Assembly: GCA_008931825.1 (NCBI GenBank)
Contig: QXVZ01001034.1
Coordinates: forward strand, 1 to 64,000
Direction: 5' to 3'
DNA length: 64,000 nucleotides
From: Phallusia fumigata
Lineage: Eukaryota; Chordata; Ascidiacea; Phlebobranchia; Ascidiidae
Program-made: the position numbers and the translations under genes
In this document: piece by piece, positions 11,728-24,945 of the stretch
Layout of the letters: each line of letters opens with the position of its first letter
Numbering within the stretch: the first letter of the stretch is position 1
The notes under the pieces: generated by a model
Seen by the model: the letters and a program-made list of their open reading frames with translations, nothing else
Databases searched by the model: none
What the model was told of the DNA's origin: nothing

Positions 11728-14700
11728 AGTTTGTATATTTTGGTTTCGTTGTTCTTTTAGAAAACCGTCACTGCTGACGATTTGCCTGTTTGGTGGTTGC
11801 CATTGTTGTTGCTTTGACGCCATTAAACCAACGTTTGGAAGTGTCGGAATAGGGCGGGACGTGTTTAAACGTGACAAACCCCTTTGTTAGACTCAGCCTT
11901 GCGGGTCGGCCGTTCAGATTCTACACAAAGAAGTTTTCAACTATTGGCAGCTGACAGGCAGTTTCCAACTGCTGCTGTTTGAAGAAGGGTCTACTGTTGC
12001 CAGTCGAGTGAAGATGAGCTCCGTCACGATGGATGAGGATATAAGGATGAGCAGTTTGCAAGAGTCGTACATCCGAACAAAACGTTTAATGATCAGTCCC
12101 GATAATTTAGCCTCTGTACACACTCCAGTACGAATGACATACGTCTTCTTGTTGAGCACATTAATTCGACCACTTTAGAGATCGAGGAGCCTTTGGAAGG
12201 ATTGTTGAAGCGCTATGATGAAGAGAAAAATGAGTTCGACAGTAGGGTTGCTGAATGGATAGGAAGAGTCCAGCCTACTACATCTGTACCTGACCCACTT
12301 GTTTTACGAAAACCCTCCGGAATTCGCATCCCGAGTTGCCCAACTTCTGCATGTACGAGTTCTAGCCTCCAAAGAACCGATGCCCGAATTAAGGTCAAGA
12401 TGACTTGCGAGAGGCTTCGCCAGACTAAAGAGGGGCAAAACGAAGTAGATGTGCGACAAAAGCTGCGCGAGATAGAGCGAAAAATGGCAGTTGACGCCGA
12501 AACTCGTGAGGCACATCGTGTAGCCGAATTGGCCGGAAGGTAAATTTTAGTTACACAACGCTTACTTGCCACCACCGAAGCCTGTGGTGCAGACATCAGT
12601 GACTGAAAGCCCCAAACCTGCATCGCGCTGTGAAAGTCAGGAGCTCCCGAAAGTAAGTCAGTACCTTGATACCACTACTCCCCGATATGATTGTCAAAAT
12701 AGGAAAATTCCGATAGTAGTGCATGGGCCGTGTTAAGGCTGATTCACGCCAGATGCGTTTAACGGCTTGCGGTACGGTTTCTTACTACACTAAAAGACAT
12801 CGATGAATATGCAGGTTTAAACTCGTTGTTGCAGCTCGTTGATAAATTGCCTTATCACTTGCAGGAACAATGGATAGAGCGATCGGTGGAAGTTCTCATC
12901 GCACCAATCGTGAGGCTGGGTTTAGTCACTTCGTCCAGTTTGTTTTGGAGCGTGCAGAGGTGGAGAATTCTCTCTATGGAAGTAGGATCATGGGGGTCCA
13001 GGCGCGATAAGGATATCGTTGCACCGACGAGAAAGGTTAGAGCATCTGCGTATGTTGTTAACCCAGTATAGAAGTCCGACAGCGTCCAACGGAAAGGCCC
13101 GCAACGTGTCTGTTCTGCGATTTTCCCACATCGCGTGAAGATAGAAAAACGTACGGAATCATGCAAAGCAACCTGAAGAGGGTGAAAGGTCACTACGAGC
13201 TACCACTGCCTTGGAGAGAAACCTCATCTTGTCTACAGGAGGACAAGTAAATGGCTGAACGACAATTGGCTTACCCAAAGAGGCGCCTTGTAACGGACGA
13301 ACGACTCAAGAAAAAGTACGTGGACATAATGCAGTCCTACGTTGACCCGGGGTATGCAAAAGAACCCAAAGATTTAATTGATTCGTGTAACGGTATTTGT
13401 TGGTACTTACCACATCACCCCTTGCTTCATCCTCGCAAGCCAGACAAGGTTTATGTAGTTTTTAATTGCGCTGCGAAACACAAGGGCGTTTTCCTTAATG
13501 ATGTACTGATGCTGGGCCCGGATCTTGTAAATAGCCTGTGTTTTAACTCCATTTCGGAGGGAACGGTACACTTTGGTGGCCGATATAGAATCAATGTTCC
13601 ACCAGATTCGTGTTGCACCCAGGGACTGGAATGCATTGCGATTTTTGTGGTGGCCTGGTGGGGATTTGGCTAAGTACTCCGACTGCGCATTCATATCCGA
13701 GTTGCGCAAATTTTTGCTTTGAGCAGACAGCTGCAGATATGAACTTCGATTCGCAAGTGTCTTTGGTTATAAGAAGAACCTTTTACGTGGATGACTGCCT
13801 GACCTCGGTTGCGTCTGCAGCGGAAGGGATTCGGTTAACGCAGCTTTCTGATTTGACATCGTGTGGTGGATTTCACTTGACAAAATGGCTCACAAATAAC
13901 CCGACGATTCTTTTCAAGAAACCAGAAGAAGAAAGGGCAAAGGTCGTGCAAAATAGAAGCTTTAGCGATAACGTAACTGAAAGAGTGCTCGGTGTGCACT
14001 CGAATGTGAATGAATATACGTTTTGATAAAAATCTTCCGGAAACACCGATGACTCGTTAAGGGATTCTTTCTGCGGTTTCTGAGTTCACCAACGATCCTT
14101 CGGGATTTGCTGCACCCTGAACCCTATGTGCTGAACTGTTACTGCAGAGCCTTTGTAAACGTGGTCTTGGCTGGGACGACTTACACTGGAATCACAGGGG
14201 ATACATCGGAGGGAATGGCTCATGCGTTTACCGAAACTTCATGACCTGTGTCTTCCTCATTGTGATTTTAAGCCGCTGTGATTGGCTTAAAAAGCACCGT
14301 GTACGAAATTTATCACATTTTGGAAATATGCATACCGTGACGGTGGCGCAGACTTAAAAAATAGGATAAGTAAGAAATCAAACAAACATAAAAAGTAAAG
14401 GTAAATCGACAATAGAGTCACGTAGACAGCGCTGGTGTGGCCTTTCGCCAAACGCTGGCATTGTCGGCATTGGCTTCGTCGCGATCCGAGGCACACATCA
14501 AAAGTAACACCCCACCAGACCCCTGTAAAAAATGTGTTGACTTTAGGAAGTTCGTAAATATTTTTGGTTTCGTTGTTCTTAGAAAACCGTCGCTGCTGCC
14601 GATTTGCCTGTTTGGTGGTTGCCATTGCTGTTGCTTTGAGCATTAAACCAAGGTTTGGAAGTGTCGTCTTCATTCGGAATAGGGCGGGACGCGTTGTTAC

Positions 14701-14775
14701 GTGACAAACCCCTTTATGAGGCTTAGACTTGTAGGTCGGCCCTTCAGAGTCTAAACAATGTTTTCATTGTTCGTA
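11728..14775 (+). mobile_element. Broken BEL/Pao-type LTR retrotransposon
   Basis: A fossil element about 3 kb long with a direct repeat of about 215 bp at each end (about 11728-11943 and 14553-14770) that differ at roughly a tenth of positions by eye, suggesting an old insertion. Inside are a gag-like region (about 12190-12540) with charged coiled-coil character and a reverse-transcriptase region (about 13250-14030). The latter carries the Pao-type YVDDCL active-site box and the GGFHLTKW motif that follows it in this family. It is far shorter than a full Pao element and carries several breaks, so it is not functional. A primer-binding-like sequence follows the left LTR. An unrelated short transposon fragment lies inside at about 12730-12790. 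Confidence 0.75.
12730..12790. mobile_element. Short DNA-transposon fragment nested in the BEL/Pao fossil
   Basis: The sequence beginning GTTAAGGCTGATTCACGCC and running through ACGGCTTGCGGTACGG matches, in reverse complement, the end of the MITE at about 49240-49315 in IAP-2. It is therefore a terminal piece of a dispersed DNA element inserted into the retroelement. Confidence 0.5.
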
Positions 14776-15110
14776 GACGAGAAATAAAGGCTTGACATTG
14801 TTCGATCGTGACAGCGGCGTTTGTGTATAAGAGTCAAAATGTTTGTGCACAAATTAGATCGTCTAACTGTAATTTACCACAACACACGATAAAGTCATAG
14901 TTGATCAGAAAAACGTGGCAAAATGGTTGAGTGTAATTATTTTGTAACCAGTAAACTTACAAGTAAACATAATTGGTTATCTATAGCCGCAAAAACCAAA
15001 AACTGCTAAATACACAAAAAATGCAAAAATTTTGCTTTCAACTTTGTTCTACAATCGAGAAAACTCGCATTGATAATAATCAAAACACTTATTTGTGTAT
15101 GCAGAAATCG
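14776..15110. other. Non-coding flank
   Basis: AT-rich sequence to the right of the BEL/Pao element. An AATAAA near 14784 may belong to the element. No gene is evident. Confidence 0.35.
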
Positions 15111-15114
15111 TACG

Positions 15115-15670
15115 ATGAATAAGGACTCAAGTGGCCCTGATGTAAAGCACTCAACTTGCACTTCGGGGAAATCCCCCACACCAGGCTTACAAGAAAATGA
15201 TTTTGTCAACAAACAGTTGCAAGTTTCAGCACAGGGTAAGAGCTAAACGCCCTAAAACTAACAAGTGTTTCACCGACTTGTTGTCCCAAAATTTAATTTT
15301 ATCTAAAGTGATTTATAAGGGTTTGCTTAAATTGTCACAATTGGAGAAACTTTCCTGTCGTTTAGATCGTGTAACAACGAGATTGTCTGTCGCTGAATTT
15401 ACTCCAGTAAAATCTTATAAGGAATAAACCCTTTCTATAAATAAACTGTTGCTACCAGGCATTGTATGAATTGATGAAGGCTCTTCTTATTCACCCTGAT
15501 GCAGGCGACTTGTATAGGACGTCGAAGTGTTATACGCAAAACACATTTGCCAGCAGAGCCCTCATAAATTAAAACAAACCCTTGTTAAGATTAATGAAGT
15601 TGCAGTTGCACACTTCTATGCACTTCAAAGCAAAAAGCTCCAAGTCACCTCAGTGGCTATCGACGACAAT
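15115..15670 (+). pseudogene. Degenerate coding remnant, origin unclear
   Basis: Several consecutive short stretches read like protein on the plus strand. They include a Ser/Lys-rich start near 15115 with a good donor-like sequence (CAGGGTAAGAG near 15235) and a helical piece with the motif KLSQLEKLSCRL. No family is assigned. It could be a decayed host exon set or a retroelement fragment. The coding character is interrupted, so it is treated as broken. Confidence 0.3.
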
Positions 15671-15689
15671 GTGCAACATGTCTAGTATA

Positions 15690-16065
15690 AAAAAAATCAA
15701 ATGTCAAATTTAGAAAAACTAATATCAAATAAAGCAGAAAATTCCAATTTAGCACAAAAAATATTAAATTTAACACATGTTAAATTTATTAAAAAATGTC
15801 AAATTTGGTAGAAAATAAATGCAAATACTAAAATTAGTAACAAAAAAATCGAAATTAAGTGAAAAGAATGTCAAACTAAGTAGAAAAAATGACAAATTTG
15901 ATTGAAAACAAATATCAAATTTTGTAGAAAACCAATATGATGTTTAGTAGAGTACAAATGTTGAATTAAGTAATAAACAAATTTTTAATTTAGTAGAAAA
16001 TACACGTCAAATTAAAGGAAAAATGAATGTTAAATAAGGTAGAAAAAATGTCACATTAAGCAGTG
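15690..16065. repeat. Degenerate A-rich minisatellite
   Basis: About fifteen imperfect copies of a unit of roughly 25 bp, close to AAATGTCAAATTTAGTAGAA, run head to tail with substitutions and small indels between copies. No coding potential. Confidence 0.65.
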
Positions 16066-16470
16066 TAGCTTATATTCTCTGCAAACATCTTTTTCCTGTA
16101 ACACCCTTGTATTGAATGAGCGCACCGCTCTAGATCCAATGCAACAAAATTTTAATTTGCTAATGCCCGAAAAAAAAAACAATATTGTCAATCTTTGGCG
16201 TATAGGTTGTTATGTCCTAGTATTGATAAGCACCGCAAATGATACGAGTGTTTCCCGAGATGATTGCTTTCTTTCGAAAATACCCTAAACGCATCGCTCT
16301 GGGCCCACTCCAGTGCAACAAAATACGGCCACTTCACACCGCTTATACACCGCGGTTCATGCCCAGAATAAGTAAGGTACCTGAAGGTAAGGTAATAAGG
16401 CCCACTGCTTATATTTTTAAATACAGGAGTAAACAATTTGCAGTTCTCGTCCGATTTTAAAATTTATCCG
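16066..16470. other. Non-coding stretch
   Basis: Overlapping open frames on both strands at 16188-16460 mirror each other and neither has domain character. Nothing else is recognised. Confidence 0.3.
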
Positions 16471-16473
16471 TAG

Positions 16474-17480
16474 CAACAACGATTTACAAAGTTTGGGACC
16501 TGTTCGTTCTGTACAATAGTAGTTACGGCCAATCCAAATTTCAAACCTGTGCGTTCACGACTTTTTATAATTTTCGAAAATTTTTGCTGACGAAAATAGG
16601 AAGGTTTAGTTGTTAGAATGAAGACTTTGACAAGATATATCAGTAAGTCAGTCATTGTAGTTTATGTAGAGCTTTGTTTAAGCCAGAAAAAAGAATTGCT
16701 TCAGGATAAATTTAATAAGATTCTGAAAGTCAGCTACTGGTGGTAATAAGGCCCAACAATTTTTGTCATTTTCTGGAGTGTTTGTCATAGTAAAGGTGAC
16801 TGGTATGCATAAAAATTATTGTTTTTGCTTACCTAGAAAGGTAAAGGTCGAAACAGCTTAAATTCTAGTCCATGCATAACAGTTTGACACTTCACTCAAT
16901 GTTTGCACTAGTAAGACTTCAAGCCTCATTAGTGCTTTCGTTTAAAGAATTACACGTCCTAAAGTTAATGATATTGCTNCAACGATTTACAAAGTTTGGG
17001 ACCTGTTCGTTCTGTACAATAGTAGTTACGGCCAATCCAAATTTCAAACCTGTGCGTTCACGACTTTTTATAATTTTCGAAAATTTTTGCTGACGAAAAT
17101 AGGAAGGTTTAGTTGTTAGAATGAAAACTTTGACAAGATATATCAGTAAGTCAGTCATTGTAGTTTATGTAGAGCTTTGTTTAAGCCAGAAAAAAGAATT
17201 GCTTCAGGATAAATTTAATAAGATTCTGAAAGTCAGCTACTGGTGGTAATAAGGCCCAAGAATTTTTGTCATTTTCTGGAGTGTTTGTCATAGTAAAGGT
17301 GACTGGTATGCATAAAAATTATTGTTTTTGCTTACCTAGAAAGGTAAAGGTCGAAACAGCTTAAATTCTAGTCCATGCATAACAGTTTGACACTTCACTC
17401 AATGTTTGCACTAGTAAGACTTCAAGCCTCATTAATGCTTTTATTTAAAGAATTACACGTCCTAAAGTTAATGATATTGC
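16474..17480. repeat. Near-identical 500-bp direct duplication around an N
   Basis: Copy one (about 16474-16978) and copy two (16980-about 17480) are almost base-for-base identical. They begin with CAACGATTTACAAAGTTTGG and end at TTAATGATATTGCT. A single N at 16979 separates them exactly at the repeat joint. This pattern fits two overlapping contig or haplotype ends placed side by side rather than a true tandem duplication. Confidence 0.75.
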
Positions 17481-17867
17481 TTTTTTGAACTTTATTTGAC
17501 CAAAGCAGAGTAGGAAAAAGTCTCCTTGTTTACTAGACACTTTAAAAAAACACAAAAAAATTTGGGCCTTAATAACAGCATAGGCATGTATTAAGGCCCA
17601 AATATAAACAATTTAAAACAGTGATCCTATGAAAACAAAACTTGGAAACTTCCACAAAGTCTGATGGATGTTTGGTATTGACCTCAATGTTCTGAGCACG
17701 GTTGACAACAAGGCAATTTTTTAAAGATAGTTGATAGCTTTGGACACTATCATAGAATTATGTTAAGCATTTCATCTGGCCCAGATAAACACAAAAAATC
17801 ATTTGGCCCAGATAAGTTGCAGGAAAACATCAGGGATATCCAACAGAACACAAAATCTCTGAATAAA

Positions 17868-18355
17868 AACAATATTCAGATCTAATCTCGTTCTGCTTTT
17901 ACTTGTCTTGTCTGATTGATGTAGAAAGGGCATGGCTTATATAGCATTTCGAGACCAAGATAAATGAGTTAAACGCAGCGGCTACATAATAATTATGCTG
18001 GTGTCAGAGGTGAGATAAATAAAAACGTAACCCGTCTTTCAGTTACTTATACTGGACGTCATATGAAATTTGATGGATGGACTATTAGAACGACGATGAC
18101 TTTAAACTGTGTAGGCCTAAAAGAGTTGGCACAGGGTTCGCACTAATTATAACATAACCTTAGGCTTAGGGTATATGTGGTTCAGGCAGTAAAAGTTGTT
18201 TTGTTTTTCCGGTACGAGGTCACAGTGAAAAGGGCAAAATAATTAGGCTAAGCGTACCGGGCCAAACATGGTTAGAACTTGGATCGACAGAACAAGAAAT
18301 TATGTGACGTAACGTTGAAACGAAATGCAAAGTAACATGGACAACATATTTCGAC
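17868..18355 (-). mobile_element. Solo-LTR-like element, copy 1
   Basis: A block of about 490 bp that matches 55174-55757 over its length. It begins TGAATAAAAAC and ends TTTCGACA on the plus strand, giving TG...CA ends. Read on the minus strand it has a TATATAAGCC promoter-like box about 90 bp from its 3' end, the layout of an LTR. No internal retroelement region adjoins it, so it looks like a solo LTR. Target-site duplications were not clear. Confidence 0.55.
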
Positions 18356-18364
18356 ACTTCAGCA

Positions 18365-18625
18365 CGGAGACGGGTTCGCGAGCTAAAAGCATCACCTCGT
18401 GCACCTCCGGCAGCTGGTGCACATTCGCCACCAGGTTTTTTGATTCGCCACATTCAGTATAGGTGGCGCAGCACAATTGCACCTGGTAACACCATGTTGC
18501 ACTTGGTGACACCATGTTTTCACACAGTTAAACCCATTCTGCACTATGTTGCGCGAATGCACGTGGTGACACTTGCAAGACGTGAAACGACATGTAGCGC
18601 GACATGAAACCTGATCTACTCCCAC
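18365..18625. repeat. Imperfect repeats of GCACTTGGTGACACCATGTT type
   Basis: Three to four spaced copies of a motif close to GCACYTGGTRACACCATGTT occur at about 18478-18580, in a locally GC-rich stretch. The minus-strand open frames here are by-products of this repeat. Confidence 0.4.
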
Positions 18626-18683
18626 TCTAACCCAAAAACAAGTGGCAGTTTAGGAGCCTCCTTCACATAACGCCATGAAATGG

Positions 18684-18822
18684 CGGTGCAGCTGCAGGGC
18701 GTTTCATCTTTATCCACTAATTGCGCCCTTAAATGTTTTCGCACCTAACGTTTTGCAGCTATCTTCAGCTTGGTGATTGTTTTGGTGGTACGGTGTCGCT
18801 GTGTGACCGAGCGAAATAAACT
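18684..18822 (+). repeat. AACTC-tail dispersed repeat, copy
   Basis: Member of a family of about 180 bp found at least seven times in the window. The order is GCTGCAGSGCGTT, ATCCACYAATTGYGCCC, ATAACGTTTT, GCTTGGTGATTG, GTGTCGCTATG, then CGAAATAAAC and an AACTC-rich tail. It resembles a SINE in size and tail. This copy lacks the long tail. Confidence 0.5.
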
Positions 18823-19304
18823 TTTTTGTGGCTTTTAGTTGATATTTCCCGATTTGCATACTAAACTAACTTTAACATGCTTAGTACCCCTTTAGAATTA
18901 TACTTGAGCATAAAACAAGCTGTGTCATACACGATATTTCTGAGAAGGTGATTAATGCTTTGGCACAACCGGTTTTCTTACATATTTGCAATATGTTTAT
19001 GACATGAACAAAGCTTCAATGCTATGAATGTCACATCACTGAAATTGTGAAAGCTACCTAAATATCACACAATAAAACTGCATGCAGGGTTCAATCCCTT
19101 TTTAATGCAAAGATATTTATAAAAAATACACCAACAGATGTACAAATCACCAAAAAAGGATGCCTATCCACTTTTCTACTGTTTCCAACACATTGCCATA
19201 TTTTCCCCAATAATTACACTGTTGCATTCCCGAAATTTGCCACTTTTAAACAACTTTTTAAATTTCTCACAGTGCGCCAAAACTCACTCTCTTGTGAGTC
19301 CCCG

Positions 19305-19505
19305 ACACATAACGCCTTGTAATGACGGTGTAGCTGCAGCGCGTTCCACCTTGATCCACCAATTGTGCCCTCCATTTTTTTCGCGCCTTATAACGTCTCA
19401 ACGTTTCGCAGCTATTTCCGGCTTGGTGATTGATTTAGTGAAATTGGGTCGCTATTATTTCTTTCACCGAACGAAATACACTCGACTTAACTCAACTCAA
19501 CTGTC
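19305..19505 (+). repeat. AACTC-tail dispersed repeat, long copy
   Basis: A full-length copy of the family, from GTAGCTGCAGCGCGTTCCAC through GGCTTGGTGATTGATTTAG to a tail ending CTTAACTCAACTCAACT. It gives the clearest plus-strand view of the repeat's 3' end. Confidence 0.6.
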
Positions 19506-20230
19506 CAGTAGTTTCAGATGGGTTTATTGTTTTGGGGAGGGTTATCACCATGTTCTCTGCAGGTTTACAGAAATCTGCTTTTGCTTCAAATAATATTCCA
19601 TTCACTTGTGATACTAAGATGATAGATTTGCTCATGACCTGTACAGTTAGAACAGCAATTGCTATATAAATCAATAAAAATCATTTCATTAGATTAGTGC
19701 ATAAAATTATGTCACAAAGTATACAGCAAAGTGCACTAAATATATTAGAATGACTGATACAGTTACAAGATCTTGCAGACGACGCATGTATACCGGATTA
19801 ATATGTCAACCTATTTAAGTGAAGTTTAGACTTGCACATGCCTTTTCCAACCTTTTTTCTCGGTAGACTTGTCACCGCTTTGTGTTGAGTTTTTACAAGA
19901 CATTTCAGTGTATATACTAGACACACATCAAAATTTAGTCACATCTTGGGTAACGATAATGTCCACACTGTTTCTTCAATTTTCTTTGCCACTTAATCTT
20001 GTAAATCTCTTTACCTTTTGACACAGCAATTTGCAGGCAGGTGTATATAAAGCCTTGTTGAAATGTTTCAATGTTTCTAAGCACAGTTGTCAGCTTCGGC
20101 AACTCATCTTTTTTTCTGCCCCAGATAAACACAAAACTTTATTTTGCTCAAGATTAGCTGAAAAATATCAAGGATGCACTTTGTGCACCCTGACTCAGCA
20201 TCTTTATCGCGTGTACTGCGTGGATTTACC

Positions 20231-23200
20231 ATGACTCAACATCAGGGCTTGTTTAGCGCGGGAATCGCTCGCGACCACTATTGTGTCATTTTGCCTTATC
20301 TGTTGGTTCGTTTAAAAACTTATTTCAATGAAAATGATGCGCCCGTTGCCAGGTATGGCTGATAAATCAACTAAGAATCAAAAAACTGTATTCGTTGTTG
20401 GCTTGGCCAATTCCAATGCCAAGAAAAAAGGTTGGACAGCGTTAAGCGTAAGATTTCGTAATTGAAATCTAGGTTAATGACGTCATAGGAAGATAAATTT
20501 TGCATGTCATCATAGTATGTAGGTGACGCAATTATTATGACGTAATTATAATGTTGTGTGACCTCACTGACATTTTGAAGTGCAGTTGCACACCAGAACT
20601 GTTTTGCCCTTTCTGCCTTATAAATGCGTTGTTTGCAGTGTTTATAACACCAACTGGAGGCGATGTGCTCGGTAAACCTGTAAAAGGATATTATCTTAGG
20701 GAGATTTTAGGCCCTTATGTGCCGTGTATGGCAAGCCAATATAATTTAAGGAAACAGGTATTGTTTATTTGAGCAGCATTAAGTAAAACATTGTCAATAT
20801 TCAACGGAGTTGGATCAACTACACAATTACAATTGTTCTGTGATATTTTTCAATTACATTACAATTATTCTGTCCGTAATAATATGAATTACAATTATAC
20901 TGAAAATCGTAATTAATTACCATTACAAAAAAGTAAGAAGTAACTAGGTAAATATGTAAGCAAATTGCAATTACACAAAGTCAAAAGTTTGAATTACAAT
21001 TACCCCCAAAATAGTAACTAATTACATTCAGCTCAATTACAAATTGTAATTGATCCCACTCTGATGTTCACTGATATGGCACAAAATTTTGCCATTTAAA
21101 ATCCAGCTTGGAGAGGCCCACGACAAATTGGCTGAAAAAATTTATGTGTTGTTTAATAGACACTGCGTTGGTGTGATTTACGAATTGCTCATGTAAACTG
21201 GTAGCCCACTAGAGGGAGTAGGGGAATTACATGAGAGAACTGTAACAGAGCAGCACAATTTGTGCTTACAATGTTAAGGTTCAGGTCATTGTATGTGGTA
21301 TCAGGCATAGAATATCACATAATCACATAAGGAGTTTTGGTTGCATGATTGTGTGAGAATGTCAATTGCCATTTGACAGGAGTGGAATATCACGCTTTCA
21401 ACCTTGATTCACCAATTGTGCCCTTAACATTTTTGTCCCTCATAACGTTTTAATATTGAGCAGCTACTCCCGGCCTGGTGATTGATGTAGTGCTATTGTG
21501 TCGCTATGCTTTCTTTCACCATGCAAAATAAAGTCAACTCAAGATGAAACTTTCACAGCTGGTGGATATGGCCATGAACTTGTGCCATCTGTTTAATTTG
21601 GCCGTTTAGACCTCACTAGCCCCCTAAAATTATGAAAACCCTGATATCCCGAGCAGTTACACCACTAGCCCCCCAAAATGGGCCAAATCACTAAACAATG
21701 CCCAAATTCGATAAAATTTAGACTGTTTGTAGAACATGCTGTTGTGGTGTACTAATTGCTTTGTTTAACCTAAGAGCTTGACATCTATCTAGAAAAATGC
21801 CTAGGGTAGAACTTCGCATGTGTGGGAACATGCATTTCTGCATGGAGAAACAATCATGTGATTACAAAGATAGCTAACTATGCGACCCAATGTAAGAAAT
21901 GTGGGGAATACATCTCCTTTTTAAATTGGGTAATAGTGTGTATAGAATGTCTATATATGGTAAGCCACCCTTCTAGTTTTTGTCTAATTTAACTGTAATT
22001 CAGTAAAAAGTTTTGATATGCACACATGTTCAGCGACTGCAATATCTTCTAAGGAAAATACATAGTTTGGAAGTGGTCAAATTTAAAACTAGTTGGACTT
22101 GTGTTGTAATCACACTGCTCTCAATCGTCGTTAACGAAGCCTTGTGTTTTTTAGATGGAGAAAATCAACGTGAGGTGCTTTTGCAAACTGTAAGTTACCC
22201 AGATCTATGTTTGATTTTAAATTTAAAAAAAAACACACAGACATGGACATGCCATACATAGCACTAGTTTTTGGTATTACACATGTCCACAAAACGTTTG
22301 TCTTCTGTTATCAAACGTTACATTAGTAAGTATTATCAGCGATTGAATTTTAGCAGTTTACAATAAAGAATGGAAGTTTGCTGTCTTCATCGCTTTTCTG
22401 TTAGCCACATGCCTGAAAGTACTGAGTTTGCTACTATTTCATCTTCAGTATTGGACATTGTGTTTATTCATGTATTTTTATGATATTGCTTGATAGTTTA
22501 CCATTGACTCTTTTTTACATTGTGGTTAACCTTTTAAACAATCTACAATTGGGATGAAATTTTAATATATTTTAGGTTGGGGCATTGTGGGGTATCGATT
22601 GCTGTATTTTACCCAATAGCGCCTGCAGTTACCCTATTAGCCCTCTAAAATGAGTCAAATTACTAAACAATGTTCGAATTTGGTGAAATTCGGACAGATT
22701 GTCTAACATGCCATGGTGATACATTAATTGCAGTATTGTACTGTGAAGCCCCAGCTGATACCCCTCTAGCCCCCTAAAATAGGTAAAAATTTTTGAACAA
22801 TGTCCAAACTTGATATAACATTGAAGAACATGTCATTGTGGTGCAATGAATGCCTTGTTTATACCTATCGCCTGGACATTTAACCCAAAAACGCTCAATG
22901 TAGAACTTTGCAAGTGTGGGGACCCATGCATTTCGGCCAGTAGAAAGAATCATGTCATATATAGCGCAGGTATATTCAAGACCCAATGTAAAACATTGTT
23001 GGGAATATATATATATCTTCTTTTTAAATTATCGTACATAGAATGTCTACATATATATATTTTAAAATATATATATATGGTAAGTCACCCTTCTAGTTAT
23101 TTATGCGGTCTTGATCAAAAAATGTGCATAGCTTTGGTTTAAAAAGGGCATTTTGATTGAACTTGGATGGTATAGATAATTGGTTCTTGTTGTCATTGCA

Positions 23201-24911
23201 CTGCTGTAATAAAAGAAAATAATTTTAGAATCATGGACAACCCGAAAAGAGAGTTTTGAGAGAAGACAACCGAACTACCAAAGAGTGTTATGGGGTTTGT
23301 TTCCTTTCTTTTTATCAGCCTTTTATTTATTGGTCCCCATCCGTGAAGAAGGCACATAATTTTAACTCTGTTTTTTGCTTATTGATTTAATGTTTTTAAT
23401 CTCTAGTTCTGTCAATTGTACAAACTGTGCAAAAGTAAAAATCTTTAAATTTTGAAATACCCTTACATTACTTAGTTATTATGGGTCCCCTTCCTGAATG
23501 GGACACATATTGTTTTCACTCTATTCTCATGTGCATGCAATTGTGTTGATAATATGAATATTGTGCAATATTTTTGTGTATATTTTTTTGTTCGGTATTT
23601 TGAACAATATCTGACCTCACTTGCAGTGAAGCACCTGACTTGAATGTTTTTTAGGCATGCAGCCAGGTAGAAGATAGCCACAAACGAGCTGAAAGGATAT
23701 CAAAAGTAATTTCTGAACCTAAGCAGAAACCAACAAATGGTTAGTGTAATGTTAACATGTTCTCTGTGCAGGCAAATCAACCAACATATTGTGTTTTTAC
23801 CGCTACAGTGGAACTAAAAAGTGTATATACCGCCAAGTTGGCCAAGTGATTAATGTACCTTTCTTGCTCTGACAAGGTTGTGCATTTTAATCCACATTCA
23901 GTTCAATCTCAATGCAGGTTAAACTTTTGGCAGAATATTTTGGGTTTGTGCTTATTATTATATTTTGGGTTTGTGCTTACCCTTCATGAACTTTTTGGTC
24001 AAGAAAGGATTGTTCAAATTTCTTTAAATTTTCACCCATGATAGATCGGTATCTGAAGTTGTGTACTGTCAACTTTTACCCTAATTCTTTAATTTGAATT
24101 CACCCATTATTTACCTTTTCAACCCCAAATATTCAGTTTTTTATTTACATGTCCTTTGCTTCAGACATACTGATTCAAATGTATTGAAATTTAAACCGTA
24201 CATATGTAGGGTGCTTCTTATTGGTTGTTTGAAATTTTAGCCTGATTGGTCAAGTATTCACACTTGCAGCTGCAAATAAGTGTTTAAACAATGACTATTT
24301 TGCCCCAATGCAAACACTCAACGGTTGGTAATAGGTTGCTACTTCACAGGCCTTTATTCGAGAAGGCGGGGGTTTCGCTGAATAAAATTAGGCGATGATG
24401 ACCTCCATATGTACTGTTTTGTGATGTAGAAGATAGTGTGGTACACCAATTTATTTATTCGTTTTTTTTTTAATTCTGCCTTTTCAATGGCGTATGGTCA
24501 GTACAAATCATTACTATGTAGTAGTATGTATGGTACACACAACACCTTCCAACATATAATAACTTTGCTCTCATTTACAGTTGCACTCCCTTGTACAGTA
24601 CCATGTAAGCTTATATTTGGTTGGTAAAAAGTGCATTGTTGTTGTTGGATTTACAGGGTGTTGCTGAAACCGCATTAGTAGGGTTGTTACAGTTTGTCTT
24701 GCGGTTTGCTGCCACTTGGCCAAAGGTCACTGTAGGTCAAACTATTGGGGTTTAATTCATGCTTTTGCCAGTGAGATTGAAATTGACATGATGTAAGAAA
24801 TGATTTAGTTAAATTATAAATGGAAATCTTTACTTTCTGTTTAAATTTGTATATTATTTTAATTAATTTTTAAACCGATCGTGTTCTAAAACATCACTAC
24901 TATTCAGAAAT

Positions 24912-24945
<34 letters not shown>

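Noticed and set aside
12213-12623. Minus-strand frames opposite the gag-like region
   Set aside because: Shadow frames of the BEL/Pao fossil.
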